Shown in pieces: positions 42,901 through 64,000 of a stretch of 64,000 bases of DNA. The notes under the pieces are model-generated. The model ran no database searches. It was not told the origin of the DNA and saw nothing but the letters and a program-made list of their open reading frames with translations. The position numbers and the translations under genes were made by a program. Where the stretch lies: assembly GCA_963969365.1 (NCBI GenBank), contig OZ017757.1, positions 992,001 to 1,056,000 of the forward strand, read 5' to 3'. Numbering within the stretch: position 1 is the first letter of the stretch; each line of letters starts with the position of its first letter. This DNA comes from Asterochloris sp. CNOR1 (lineage: Eukaryota > Chlorophyta > Trebouxiophyceae > Trebouxiales > Trebouxiaceae).

Positions 42901-45900
42901 GCCTGATTCCTGTGCAGGTGTGGCCAGGCCAGTATCCAAAGAGTGCAGTTGCAGCGGGACCCCAGGAGCTGCAACATGGGGCTGGCTGCACTGGCTGCTG
43001 CACAGGAGGTTGCCGTCTTATCGCACCTGTGGCCATGGAAGCAGTGAACTTTTCTGCTTGGCCTGCCCCATACAGGTCCAGCCCACAGCCAATGTTCAGG
43101 AAGCTCAATGTCGCTGTGCAGGTGCAGCCCGACCCCAAAACTTATGACCTGGTCCTGGCTGCGCTGGCTGCCGCGCATGACGTGGCGGCGGCAGCAGCAC
43201 TGCTGCGTGACCAGGCTGCCAGCAGCATCCCTCCCACCGAGGATGCCTATGCTGCTGTGATGGCTGCCCTGGCAGAGGCTGGCGAGTGGCAGCCCCTTCT
43301 GGACCTGCTGCAGGTGGGTTCCTTATTCATTGTTCACTGGAAAGGGGTGCATTGCACATGACTTTCCGAAGACAGGACACTGGGACATCATCTGCTGCCT
43401 GGTGTGCATGCTGGCTGGAGCAGCAGGCTGCAGACCGGTGCCAGCATCGACTTGCAGGTTTCGAGCACCAGAGGATGGCTGCTGGCAGCTCTCTCAACCT
43501 CTGCCACAATGTGTACACCCCCTAGGTGTGCTGCAGGTGCAGATCCTGCTTGTAGGGCGGCACTTGTGCTGAGCCTGGCGGTACTGCACCTGCGGACAGG
43601 TGTCGCGGCCCCGGTCCTGGCTGTACCTGTAGTGACTTGCCATTGAGAGCTGAATGGTGTGTTGTGCCTGCAGACCATGGTGGGCCAGGGCCTTCAGCCA
43701 GGCACCCTGGTGGGTAACCTGGTGATGCAGGGCCTCCACGTGGCTGGCCAAGAGGCGCCAGCGCGGGCTGTCATGGCTTGGATGGGAGCGGTGAGCCTGC
43801 TCGTCACAGCGTTGCTGCTTGCTCAAGGGGGCCAGCCCGCATGCACTTGCCTCCGCTTGTGCGGTGACCTCTCTCATGGTGCCACAGCACTGTGGGTAGC
43901 TCGAGAGGGCCAGGCGCACGCACCTGCCTCCAGCCGTGAGCCGCTCATTGTGGAAGACGGCTGCTGCGTGCTGGTGGCGCCCAGCTGGCATGCGCATGCC
44001 CTGTGCTTGCGTGGTGGGCTCGCTTATGGATATCAGAGGGTTGCGGTTGACTCTAGTCAGCCAGCTAGCAGGCGGGTGCCTTTCAGCTTGTGCCAGCGCA
44101 GAGCATGGCCTGTGCATCACGCTCCCTGCCTGCGTCGTTGCCAGGTCCCTGCCAGGCAGCAGGCAAGCCTTTGTTGCAGCAGCAGGCCTTCCTGTTGGAT
44201 AGCTTGCCCAACCCAAGGCTGACATGCTGTCCCCGACTGTTCCATGGGCTGGAGCCTGGGTGAACAGCTGCGGCCTGACAAGCACCCAAGACATCTTGGC
44301 CGTGCTGCACCCAGCCACCATGGCCACTGCCCCACTGCTCCTCACAAGCAAAACTTCTGTGCTGCAGCCTGGCTTAGCATGCCATGCCCCAGCAAACTGA
44401 TCATGTCCCTGACGTGCTGCTGCTCAGCCTCATGGCTGAGCCGAGGCTGCACTGTGTCACCCCTGCTGTCCTGCCACCAGGCCAGTCCCTCTCTGGCGGT
44501 GCTGCCTGGCTTCATGGGCCACGCCAGCCCAGTCCTGTCAACCTGCCGCCCAAAGTTGACCTTGCTGTGCTGCAGCCTGGCTCCATAGCCAAGCGCGATG
44601 CCACGACCTACCACATCTTCATGGACCTTGAGATGGCCAGCATGGACCTGTGCTCCGGCGTGCACATGTGCCTCCTGGGGCACGCAGAGGGCGTGCTGCA
44701 GCACTACAGCCTGCCCGATGTGGCCAGCGCCCTGGACCAGGCTGCTGCTCACTCAGACGCCCCCCAGGTGGGCACCTGCTGTCGTCAGGGCATCAAGAGA
44801 CACCACCATGTGCGTGCCAAACCTCTCCAGTGCCCTGGGGGAGACTGCCACCCACGCAGATTCTTAGTTGTCTTGCAGCTGCGAACACCTGCTGCTGCTG
44901 CTGCTGTAGGCTGGCGGGGTGGCCAGCTCTGCCTTTGGCATGGCCGCCCAGATGGGCCTGCCTTACTCAGAGAGCAGCCTGGCCAGCAGCCTGTCCAGTG
45001 TGAACCTGCCCTCAGGGCTGCTCAGCAGCCTGGTTGAGTCAGCGGATGAGTGCAAGGAGGGCTCCCAGGGTGGCAGGCCAAAGCCTGTGGCTCGCAGCGC
45101 AAACGGATTTTGCGGCGCTGCTCTGCCAGGTCTGCAGCAGGCTGAGGGCCATAGTGCCAGCGGCCACGCAAACGCGGTCACGTCTGGGTTGCCGCAGGCT
45201 GACAGGCCCGAGGGCGGCAGCGCCAGCGGTTTTGCCAGTGCCGTGATGTTGGGGCTGCCGCAGACTGGCACGCCTGAGGCCGGCAGTGGCGCCGGGTTCC
45301 CCAGCGCTGCTGCCGTCGCAGGCCTGCTGCAGGCAGCTGCTACCCTGCAGGTGGAGCAGGCAGCCGTGGACGTGACAGGGTGCAGCGTGGGGCAGGCCAC
45401 TGCGGTGCTGGTCAGTTGGCTGGTGCAGCTGCGCCACCTGCAGTCTGCGGGGGTTAAGCTCTGCCTGGACCGCATCCTCATTCTCACAGGTGGGCCCTGT
45501 CTCTACTCCCTCAACGTGCTGACAGCATGCTGCAATCGGTAGCAGCTCAGCTGGGGCTGCACTGCCACCCTACCCAGTGGGCTAGGCCAGAGATGTGCAC
45601 CCCTTTGACATTGTGTGTTCACACATGCGGACTGAGGTTCTTGCAGTCTTCACTTGCATGAGGCTCAGCACCTGTCTGGGCTGCACGCAGGCCGGGCAGG
45701 AAGCCAGCAGCTTGCCCTGCCGCAGCCCTCCTTGTTTTTGTGAAACATTGTCAGCCCCATGTCCAGTTATATTTCTGACAGGAAAGCCACATGCAGGAGA
45801 TCAGCAGCTGAGTTTGCTAGCTGCTGCTGCTGCCGTATGCACTGAAGGCAGTGCTGATCTTAGCCATGGTTCGCTCTGTAGGCCGGCCAGAGGCAGGGTC

Positions 45901-47383
45901 TAGCAGCAGCTGCTACTGCATCCTCCTCATCTGCCATGAGTACATTGGAGCCCTCACATCGAGCACTCCTGTGGCTGCCTGCAGGCGAGACACAGACGGG
46001 CAACCAGCAGCTCACCTTGGCAGCGCAGGCAGTGGCTGCGCTGTTCTCGGCCCACAGGACGCGGCTGCTGCCAGTGCTCAAGGACTGGCTGGTTGGGGAT
46101 GAGAGCGACACCCCTATGGAGCGCCAGCTGCACTGGAAGGGGGGCGGCGTGGTGCACGCCAGTGGGGCCAGCATCCTGGCCTGGGTCGAGGTGGGGCCCC
46201 TGTGCAGGTTGTGGGGCCATGAAGTGCTCCATCAGTGGCAGGGGCGCAGCGTGGTGCAAATCCTCTTTTTGCGGCACCCTGGCCTGGGTCGAGGTGGAAC
46301 GTCCGTGCAGGCTATTTTGCGGTACAGCACTGGGTAGACAGGGTCATCCAGGTTGGCAGCCCAGCAGCCCGGCCTGCATCAAGGTGGTCAGTGCAGTTCA
46401 GAATGCTTGGCAGTGCAGTGCATCATCAAAGGGCAGGGGTGCAGCGTGGTGGGCCTGGCAATCCTGCCTGGGTCCAGTTGGTGCTGAGTGCAGGTGGTGC
46501 GGCAGGGAAGGGGTTCATCTCAGGCAGGGACGCTGCCAGCGCAGGCCTCGGACCTGGTCCTGGGTTGAGGTGGTGTGGCAGTGCTGTGCAGTGCTGTGCA
46601 GTGTTGTGCATGCCAGCAGGCCCAAGCATCCTGGGTTTTGCGGCATGCCATGCCGAGGCAAAGCTCACAACAGAGCTACATCTCTGAGTGCAGCTCAAAG
46701 TGGCAGGGCCACAGCACCGAGCATGCCAGAGGGCCAAGCAGCCTTGCCTGGCTCCACTGCATGTGACTTTGAGACAGACCTGTCAGCTGAGCTACGCAAC
46801 CTGCAATAACAGGGCTGCCCTGAGCCCAAGTCCCTCTAGAGAGGATCGTCCTTGCCTGAAGGCCCACTCAAGCAGCTGGACAGGGTGCTGGTGCCAGTCC
46901 TCGCCACCCCTGCAAGTGAGCATGTGTCACATTAATTTCTCCCTGTGACTAGAGCTGTGCCTGCCCTGCAGGCCCCCGGCAAGCAGCTGTACAGGCTGTC
47001 GGAGCAGTGCCGTCTGGCAGCATGTTGTGGCACAAGCTGTTCCTGCCTGCAGGCCCACAGGAAGCAGTTGGACAGGCTGGTGGAGGCAGCGCTGTTACAG
47101 GCATGATGTGGCCTGACATGTTGATGTTGCATGGGTTTGTGTCTGCCTGCAGGCTCACGGCAAGGAGCTGGACAGGCTGCTGGAGGCAGTGCTGGGTGGC
47201 AGCCGAGCAGGCAGCGCTGCCGTACACGACTTTGCGCGGTCCAAAGAGGAGGCAGCCGCGCTCGCAGGTGGCTCCAGGAGTCTGACCTGCAGCAGCAGCA
47301 CTGCTGGCGCCACAGACCAGCAGGCAAGGGCTGTCTGCAACAGCAGAGGCCCCAATCAGAGTGCAAATGGCCTCAAGCAGTAG
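33915..47383 (+). CDS. Very large PPR protein with SMR-like C-terminus
   Basis: P-class pentatricopeptide-repeat protein, probably organellar RNA binding. PPR exons with matching phases: 34,270-34,328; 34,569-34,647 (VYHTLIHMGIMPDTAITNS); 34,809-34,939 (RDAITYSSLISALAKGKQW); 35,131-35,230; 35,740-35,877; 36,228-37,279; 37,853-37,972 (PDTVSYNTALKACGN); 38,602-38,706; 39,286-39,366; 39,733-39,858; 40,323-40,463 (PSCVTYNTLITAHAHQGNW); 41,609-41,854; 42,449-42,661; 43,122-43,313; 43,674-43,790; 44,576-44,766; 44,910-45,489; 45,985-46,190; 47,153-47,383 (stop TAG). The exon ending 45,489 plus the next resemble an SMR domain: VDVTGCSVGQATAVLVSWL, then LDRILILTGETQTGN, with the usual G-x-H-S weakened. 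The 36,228 exon inserts over 300 Ser/Ala/Gly-rich residues into the array. The N-terminus is not settled; MQSSHLKGVVLC at 33,915 is one candidate. Introns are swollen by tandem ladders. Confidence 0.82.
37180..37640 (+). repeat. Donor-side ladder after PPR exon ending 37,279
   Basis: The true exon ends ALLAAYARAKPPQWRK, then GTAAGT. Downstream in the intron the same segment recurs as DALLAACVCAKPPQRAK (ending 37,533, followed by GCAGGC) and KALLAVYAQAKLPQDRK (ending near 37,638). A weaker remnant (AAGCCTTCCCAACGCGG) lies near 37,400-37,420. CAGTGCCTTCAG also appears twice between them as a pseudo-acceptor. Spacing is about 105-140 bp. The copies no longer form a continuous frame. Confidence 0.8.
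38385..38534. repeat. 150-base imperfect foldback in a PPR intron
   Basis: Two arms of about 70-73 bases are inverted complements with only a four-base loop (GTAT, 38,457-38,460). The inner stem is perfect: CCAAAACAG at 38,448-38,456 pairs with CTGTTTTGG at 38,461-38,469. The outer stem pairs GACCAGCTGCCTGT (from 38,385) with AACAGGCAGTTGGTC (ending 38,534), with a few mismatches. It lies wholly inside the intron 37,973-38,601. It could be a long-hairpin small-RNA precursor or a short MITE; no target-site duplication was confirmed. Confidence 0.85.
38707..39285 (+). other. GC-AG intron
   Basis: The PPR exon ends GTCAAGGAG followed by GCAAGC, and the next exon begins after CCGCAG with GTATGGAATTGC. 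Joining them gives a continuous PPR helix (YAVVKE then VWNCLQ) in phase. No nearby GT gives a sensible join, so a GC donor with the usual AG/GCAAG context is the best reading. Confidence 0.65.
40800..41640 (+). repeat. Nine-copy acceptor-side ladder upstream of PPR exon 41,609
   Basis: The true exon begins at 41,609 after CCGCCTGCAG with AGCAGCAGCATGGCCAACAC. Diverged copies of intron end plus exon start begin at about 40,825, 40,914, 41,012, 41,127, 41,232, 41,320, 41,414 and 41,521, spaced 88-115 bp. Most keep a pyrimidine-rich CTGCAG acceptor followed by AGCAGCA-CATGGCC or a variant; each is preceded by a version of GAGACTGCTCCCTG. Only the last copy continues into an open PPR exon. Confidence 0.92.
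42305..42480 (+). repeat. Acceptor-side ladder at PPR exon 42,449
   Basis: The true exon contains GATGCCTCAGCCGTGTCAGG followed by CCTGATCATTGCC. Two upstream copies of this segment start near 42,311 (ATGCCTCAGCATTGCCAAGC) and 42,377 (TTGCCTCAGGCATGTCAGGC), spaced 66 and 85 bp. The copies are in the intron and have no continuing frame. Confidence 0.75.
44300..44600 (+). repeat. Degenerate acceptor-side ladder at PPR exon 44,576
   Basis: The true junction is GTGCTGCAG followed by CCTGGCTCCATAGCCAAGC. Similar segments precede it near 44,302 (GTGCTGCACCCAGCCACCAT), 44,360 (GTGCTGCAGCCTGGCTTAGC), 44,428 (CCTCATGGCTGAGCC) and 44,497 (GTGCTGCCTGGCTTCATGGG), spaced roughly 60-75 bp. Identity is lower than in the other ladders. 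Confidence 0.6.
45105..45345 (+). repeat. Coding minisatellite in the PPR-SMR gene
   Basis: Inside the exon 44,910-45,489 a unit of about 63-66 bp (21-22 residues) occurs three to four times. It carries GLPQA or GLQQA followed by GGSASGFASAV-like residues: GHSASGHANAVTSGLPQA, GGSASGFASAVMLGLPQT and GSGAGFPSAAAVAGLLQA. It lies just before the SMR-like segment and probably forms a flexible linker. The frame is kept through all units, unlike the intronic ladders. Confidence 0.85.
46120..46650 (+). repeat. Donor-side ladder after PPR exon ending 46,190
   Basis: The exon ends GCCTGGGTCGAG followed by GTGGGG. Copies of the exon end with its donor region recur, ending near 46,293 (GCCTGGGTCGAG), 46,383 (GCCTGCATCAAG), 46,476 (GCCTGGGTCCAG) and 46,569 (CCTGGGTTGAG), with a partial remnant near 46,635. 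Spacing is 103, 90, 93 and 93 bp. The preceding part of the unit (GGGCGGCGTGGTGCACGCC) also repeats as GGCGCAGCGTGGTGCAAATC and GGTGCAGCGTGGTGGGCC. Confidence 0.9.
46862..47200 (+). repeat. Acceptor-side ladder at last PPR exon 47,153
   Basis: The true exon begins after GTCTGCCTGCAG with GCTCACGGCAAGGAGCTGGA. Copies start at 46,862 (GCCCACTCAAGCAGCTGGAC), 46,972 (GCCCCCGGCAAGCAGCTGTA) and 47,053 (GCCCACAGGAAGCAGTTGGA), spaced 110, 81 and 100 bp. The two nearer copies keep CTGCAG. Together with the donor ladder at 46.1-46.65 kb they fill most of this 962-base intron. Confidence 0.92.
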
Positions 47384-47465
47384 ATGTCCCCAATGTACCT
47401 CAGCAGGCGGGGGCTGCCTGCAACAGCAGGGGGCCCAATGAGAGTGTGGATGGCCTCAAGTGGTG
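47328..47465 (+). repeat. Tandem duplication across the PPR-SMR stop codon
   Basis: The end of the last exon (CNSRGPNQSANGLKQ, stop at 47,381-47,383) is repeated directly downstream as CNSRGPNESVDGLKW, followed by TGA, at about 47,407-47,465. The period is about 79 bp. The second copy lies in the 3' UTR and remains open. Confidence 0.85.
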
Positions 47466-48286
47466 AATCCCCCTAAAGTACTGAAGCAGCCAGTAGACAG
47501 GACCTGGCTGGCCCAATGTAGCAGCCCCAGCATTGCGGCCCGCGATGTCGGCCGAAAGCGGTGCTCCTGGCCAAGTTTTGCGCATAGCCAGTTCTGGCCT
47601 TTGTTGTATTCCCACCGTGCCTTGCCACACAGCATCAGGAAGCATGAAACAGACGCCACAACTGAGCAACCCAACCCGCAGGGGCATGATACACCCGCAG
47701 AGTGTGCAGCTGTTGTGACAATGCCATTTGCGCATGTTGAGCCACCCCGTGTGTGGATTGTAGGTCTGTGATCTCCTGTTGTGCAAGGGGACACTGTTTT
47801 GCGCTCAAGAGAGTCCACTATCATCATCAGCCCCTGTGTCAGCGTGATATTCATACAGAAGCCTGCCTTCAAGCACCCTTGCTGACCTGTGAGGCTCGGG
47901 TGCACCGAGCTGAGACAAAAGAAATGGGCCACTGAAGCCGTCGCAACTGCTGAACAGTTGCATTTCCCCCTTTTTCCACTGCATGCCTCTGCATGTTGCT
48001 CCCCATGTAAGACCCCCCTTTATTGCCTAATTAGCAGGCAAAGTGTGCATCCTGGCCCCCATTCTGATTGGTTTCGTTTGCATGCCTTCAGTGGCCTCAT
48101 GCCACAACATCTTGTGCATTCAGCATCATCAAGAAGTTCATTGATCAGGGCTGAGGCCAAGCGTTAGAGCGTTGCTGCAAAGAGCTGCTAGGCGGCAGGT
48201 ACTACAATTGAGCAATGACAACTTTGTAATACAAGAAGAAGCAAGCTGCAAACTGATGATGAAATGGAAGGGGGGAAGGCCCAAAT
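47466..48286. other. 0.8 kb intergenic region, convergent 3' ends
   Basis: Lies between the ends of the PPR gene (plus) and GCN2 (minus). Somewhat richer in A/T than its surroundings toward 48,000-48,250. No gene, RNA or repeat was recognised. Confidence 0.5.
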
Positions 48287-61371
<13,085 letters not shown>

Positions 61372-62174
61372 GTAGGTTGTTTAACAGATCACCCTCATCA
61401 GCAGATTCACAAGGGATTGAAAAAGCTTTTGGCCAGCATTGCAGGAGCGTTCAGCTCCCATCAGAAATTTCCATTTTTCAGATCTAACCTATAACACGGC
61501 ATGTCAGGAGGCCAAGGTTAATACGCTCTGCCCTCTCTGCTGCATGCCAAGGTGCTGTCTCAGCCTCTCAGTTTTGAAGGCCCACATCAGCAGTGTAAGC
61601 TTCCATGTTCAGCGCCCTGGACATCATCAATTGTTGGAGAGTCAGTCAACCAGTCGTAGATGCAGCGCTGCAGCTGTAAGCCTTTGGCAATGTAGCATCA
61701 GCCCCTGCCACAATCAGTCAGGTAGCCAGTGGGCAGCCTTGGGGAGGCTCTTGCCTGTCAGCTCATGTTTTTGACAGCCCTTGCCAGTGTGGTCGACAGT
61801 CGAGGAGGCATAAGCATGCCTGGGTCTGCAGCCAGCTGCCAGAGACAGCATCCTCACCAGAACCCCTCGGGCTGACTGGCTCAACAACGCCGTCTGGAGT
61901 GGCAAGTCAGATGAAACAAGGCCAAACTTTGTCTTATAAAGGTGTAGACGCGGTAAAGAAGTGCCACAACTTTGATGCATACCAGCTGGCAGCAGAGGGC
62001 TACCATGCACATAACAGTTGCTGGAGCTCACTGCTGCTGCTGCCAGAGATGGGAGCTATTACTCAAATACATAAGATTGTTAAAGCATAGGATTGCAATC
62101 AATGAATTCAATGAAATCAGTAAGTGCAATGACATCCAAGTGTGAAAGGGCGCTATGCAAACACTGAGCAAGGT
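61372..62174. other. 0.8 kb upstream region of GCN2, no gene recognised
   Basis: Holds the GCN2 promoter and the 3' flank of the next minus-strand gene. No family-matching frame or repeat was recognised. Confidence 0.45.
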
Positions 62175-63035
62175 TTATCTGGAGGCCAGCGCATCTGTGC
62201 AGCTGTCCTTTGACTCATTGTCTGCCCACTCAAGAAACTCAATGGTCTTGCCAACAACCCCAGAGGCACTCCCCCTGGCTATGTGTTCTTGGAATTCAGA
62301 GCGGGATTTTGTGGCATAGTGGTGGATGATGAATGTTTCCCGGTCAACTACTTTGCTCTTGGGGCCGTGCACCTTTTCAAAAGTGGGGGAGACTGCAAAT
62401 TTGCCGCGCTGAAACCTGAACTCATGGGGGTTTACGGCAGGGCCCACAATATACTCAGTATGCACGATGATCTTGACGTGCAGGTTATCCGGGTGCGTAA
62501 GCGGGAGGCAGGACACATAGTTGGTCAATGTGGTGCCAGAGGCTGGCCGCTCCTGATGGCCACTGGACCCCAAGACACGCACATTGATGGCCACGCCACC
62601 AAAAGACTCATAGGCGGGCAGCAGAGTCCGCACATCCTTGCCTTGCTTGGAGTTGATGAGCAAGAACTCATCAGCATCCCAGAACCCCATCCAGCGATGT
62701 GACTGCGCGTGCTTCTGGAGGCACATCTCATACACCCACGTCTGGGGGAAGTTGGATGGGTGCTTGAATTCCTTGTAGTAGTGGTACTCCAGCACTCCCG
62801 CATCCACCAAGGGGTACAGCTCGCGGATCATGGGGATGTCGCTGTTGTGGTCGTAGATATAGATCTTGCCTATGCCCAGGCTGAGGTGGTGCTCCACCCA
62901 TTCCAAAATGTCCCGATTCTGGTCCTTGACTGTCAGGCACATGGCCATATAGGCATGATCAGGAGAGTCCCTGCCGCCCAGACTGGTCCACTGGCTCAGA
63001 GCTGGGGTTTTGTGGCGCCCCATGCGCATGCTCAT
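62175..63035 (-). CDS. GT92-like (DUF23) glycosyltransferase
   Basis: A 286-residue open frame from MSMRMGRHKTPALSQW. Family features in order: MCLTVKDQNRDILEWVEHHL (residues about 32-51), GIGKIYIYDHNSD, VLEYHYYKEFKHP, then the DxD-type metal/sugar-nucleotide motif in GFWDADEFLLIN (about 115-126), VRVLGSSGHQERP and a C-terminal IHHYATKSRSEFQEHIARG. This layout fits glycosyltransferase family 92/DUF23, Golgi or membrane enzymes that often add galactose; the acceptor is not predictable here. The frame stays open upstream to a possible acceptor near 63,060, so an N-terminal exon with a membrane anchor may be missing. The supported part looks intact. Confidence 0.85.
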   Translation of the reverse strand: MSMRMGRHKTPALSQWTSLGGRDSPDHAYMAMCLTVKDQNRDILEWVEHHLSLGIGKIYIYDHNSDIPMIRELYPLVDAGVLEYHYYKEFKHPSNFPQTWVYEMCLQKHAQSHRWMGFWDADEFLLINSKQGKDVRTLLPAYESFGGVAINVRVLGSSGHQERPASGTTLTNYVSCLPLTHPDNLHVKIIVHTEYIVGPAVNPHEFRFQRGKFAVSPTFEKVHGPKSKVVDRETFIIHHYATKSRSEFQEHIARGSASGVVGKTIEFLEWADNESKDSCTDALASR

Positions 63036-63060
63036 GCGCAGGCCTTTCGCTGCTTCCTAC

Positions 63061-63596
63061 ACGCAAGTGAGGCAAGCTTGCATGGCTGCCAGCAGCTGCC
63101 AAAGGTGGCAGCTGGGCAAGGCATGGAGGCAGTTGAACAAGCTTGGCATGCAAAGCCCGCCGGTTGCAGATGCAGACCAAGGGGTGCAAGTGCATCACAA
63201 TGCCAGGAGCAGACATGCAAGGCTGGCTGATAGCGCATGCAAATCGGTGATGCAGGCGCATCAAGCAGAGCATGCAATGGAACAAGCAGCCAGCTTGGGC
63301 CCAACTTGCTGCTGTGGTCTTCGCGGTGCTGGGCTGAACATGCAAAGAGTTAGCACTATGTCAAAGCAAGGTCAATCTGCAGCCAGGTCCTGTGGCAATG
63401 CACCTAAGCAAGACTACTGGCCAGCCTCTGTACCAAGAGGCTTTGCCAACTGATGGCAAGGTAAAGTGCACAGTGTAGAAAAGGTGCCCAGATAGTGCCA
63501 GGGTGGGATAATGCAAGGACAGATTGTGCAAAGCTGCAGCATTTCGGGGAGACATGGTGCAACAGTTTGGTGCCAGTGAGCTCTAGCCGTTGCTCA
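63061..63596. other. Region between GT92-like exon and the partial gene
   Basis: About 540 bp with no recognised exon. It may be a 5' intron of the GT92-like gene or intergenic DNA. Confidence 0.35.
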
Positions 63597-64000
63597 CCTG
63601 TGCAGCAGCCGCAGCAGACGCAATGGAGCCGCTGCGCTCAGCTTCCTGTGCCCCTTTGTGTGAGCTGGCTGCAATCAGCTGCCCCGAGAGCATGGTGAGC
63701 AGCTGGGGCTCTGCATGCTCCAGAACTCCTGCTGCTGCCACATCAAGGGCGTCGACCTGCATGCAAGCAGAGGCCTTGATGCACACTGCTTGAACACGGA
63801 CAGCAACACACTGACCTGCTGAGATGGCCACAGCAGACAGCTCTATGAGCCTAAGCCTTACCGCAATGGTGACACTTGTGACAGCATCTTTAGGGACAAA
63901 GCTGCTCAGTGCATTGAAGTTGTCTCCTGGCAGCTCTGCAGAAGTACGGCCCACTGTCAGCACCAATAGAACAAGCGAGTTGTCCTCCAGCAGACAGGGG
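63597..64000 (-). CDS. Partial unidentified gene at the right edge
   Basis: Two exon-like segments with good splice signals run off the window. One covers about 64,000-63,862 and reads VGRTSAELPGDNFNALSSFV before a GTAAGG donor. The other, at about 63,757-63,597, reads VDALDVAAAGVLEHAEPQLL and ends in an Ala/Gln run before GTGAGC. The family is not recognised. It might include upstream exons of the GT92-like gene, but the sequence does not show this. Confidence 0.4.

Overview
The window looks like nuclear DNA of a green alga, most likely a trebouxiophyte. The genes are plant-like (GCN2, ALG11, 20S proteasome PBD1, WDR3/UTP12, a plant-type membrane alpha/beta-hydrolase, a LEA2-domain protein, a PPR protein with a probable SMR end) and are cut by many short GT-AG introns, mostly GTGAG at the donor and CTGCAG at the acceptor. 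TGTAA, the chlorophyte poly(A) signal, follows two of the stops. No rRNA, tRNA, CRISPR array, prophage or intact mobile element was recognised. All multi-exon models were assembled by eye from exon homology and splice signals, so exon edges and first exons are approximate.

Layout: 1-3,802 (-) 5' half of WDR3/UTP12, running off the left edge; 4,023-5,078 (+) an intronless orphan gene; 5.5-8.3 kb (-) a Crypton/Ndc10-type tyrosine-recombinase-like gene; 9.0-11.4 kb (+) a divergent kinase-like gene; 13.0-17.3 kb (-) a dynamin-family GTPase with apparent lesions; 17.6-19.1 kb (-) an unidentified gene; 19.1-24.0 kb (+) a membrane alpha/beta-hydrolase; 24.2-28.8 kb (-) ALG11; 29.2-30.6 kb (+) proteasome beta-4; 30.7-31.6 kb (-) a LEA2/NDR1-like membrane protein; about 33.9-47.4 kb (+) a very large PPR-SMR-like gene; 48.3-61.4 kb (-) GCN2; 62.2-63.0 kb (-) a GT92-like glycosyltransferase; 63.6 kb to the end (-) a partial unknown gene. 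These are unrelated housekeeping and organelle genes; there is no operon logic beyond divergent and convergent pairs.

The most unusual feature is structural. In at least a dozen places in four different genes, the DNA around a splice junction (intron end plus exon edge, or exon end plus donor) has been copied in tandem into the adjoining intron, two to nine times, mostly with a 60-115 bp period. Only the copy next to the full exon keeps a conserved reading frame; the others are decayed. The clearest cases are nine copies upstream of the PPR exon at 41,609, and the PPR intron 46,191-47,152, which carries a donor ladder at one end and an acceptor ladder at the other. This looks like a local mode of intron lengthening and decoy splice-site formation that I do not recognise from published work.

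Other points: a 150-base foldback in a PPR intron (candidate small-RNA precursor or MITE), a Thr at the nucleophile position of the hydrolase (GHTDG), an in-frame TGA and a changed G4 motif in the dynamin-like gene, a GC-AG intron, and a large low-complexity insertion inside the PPR array.
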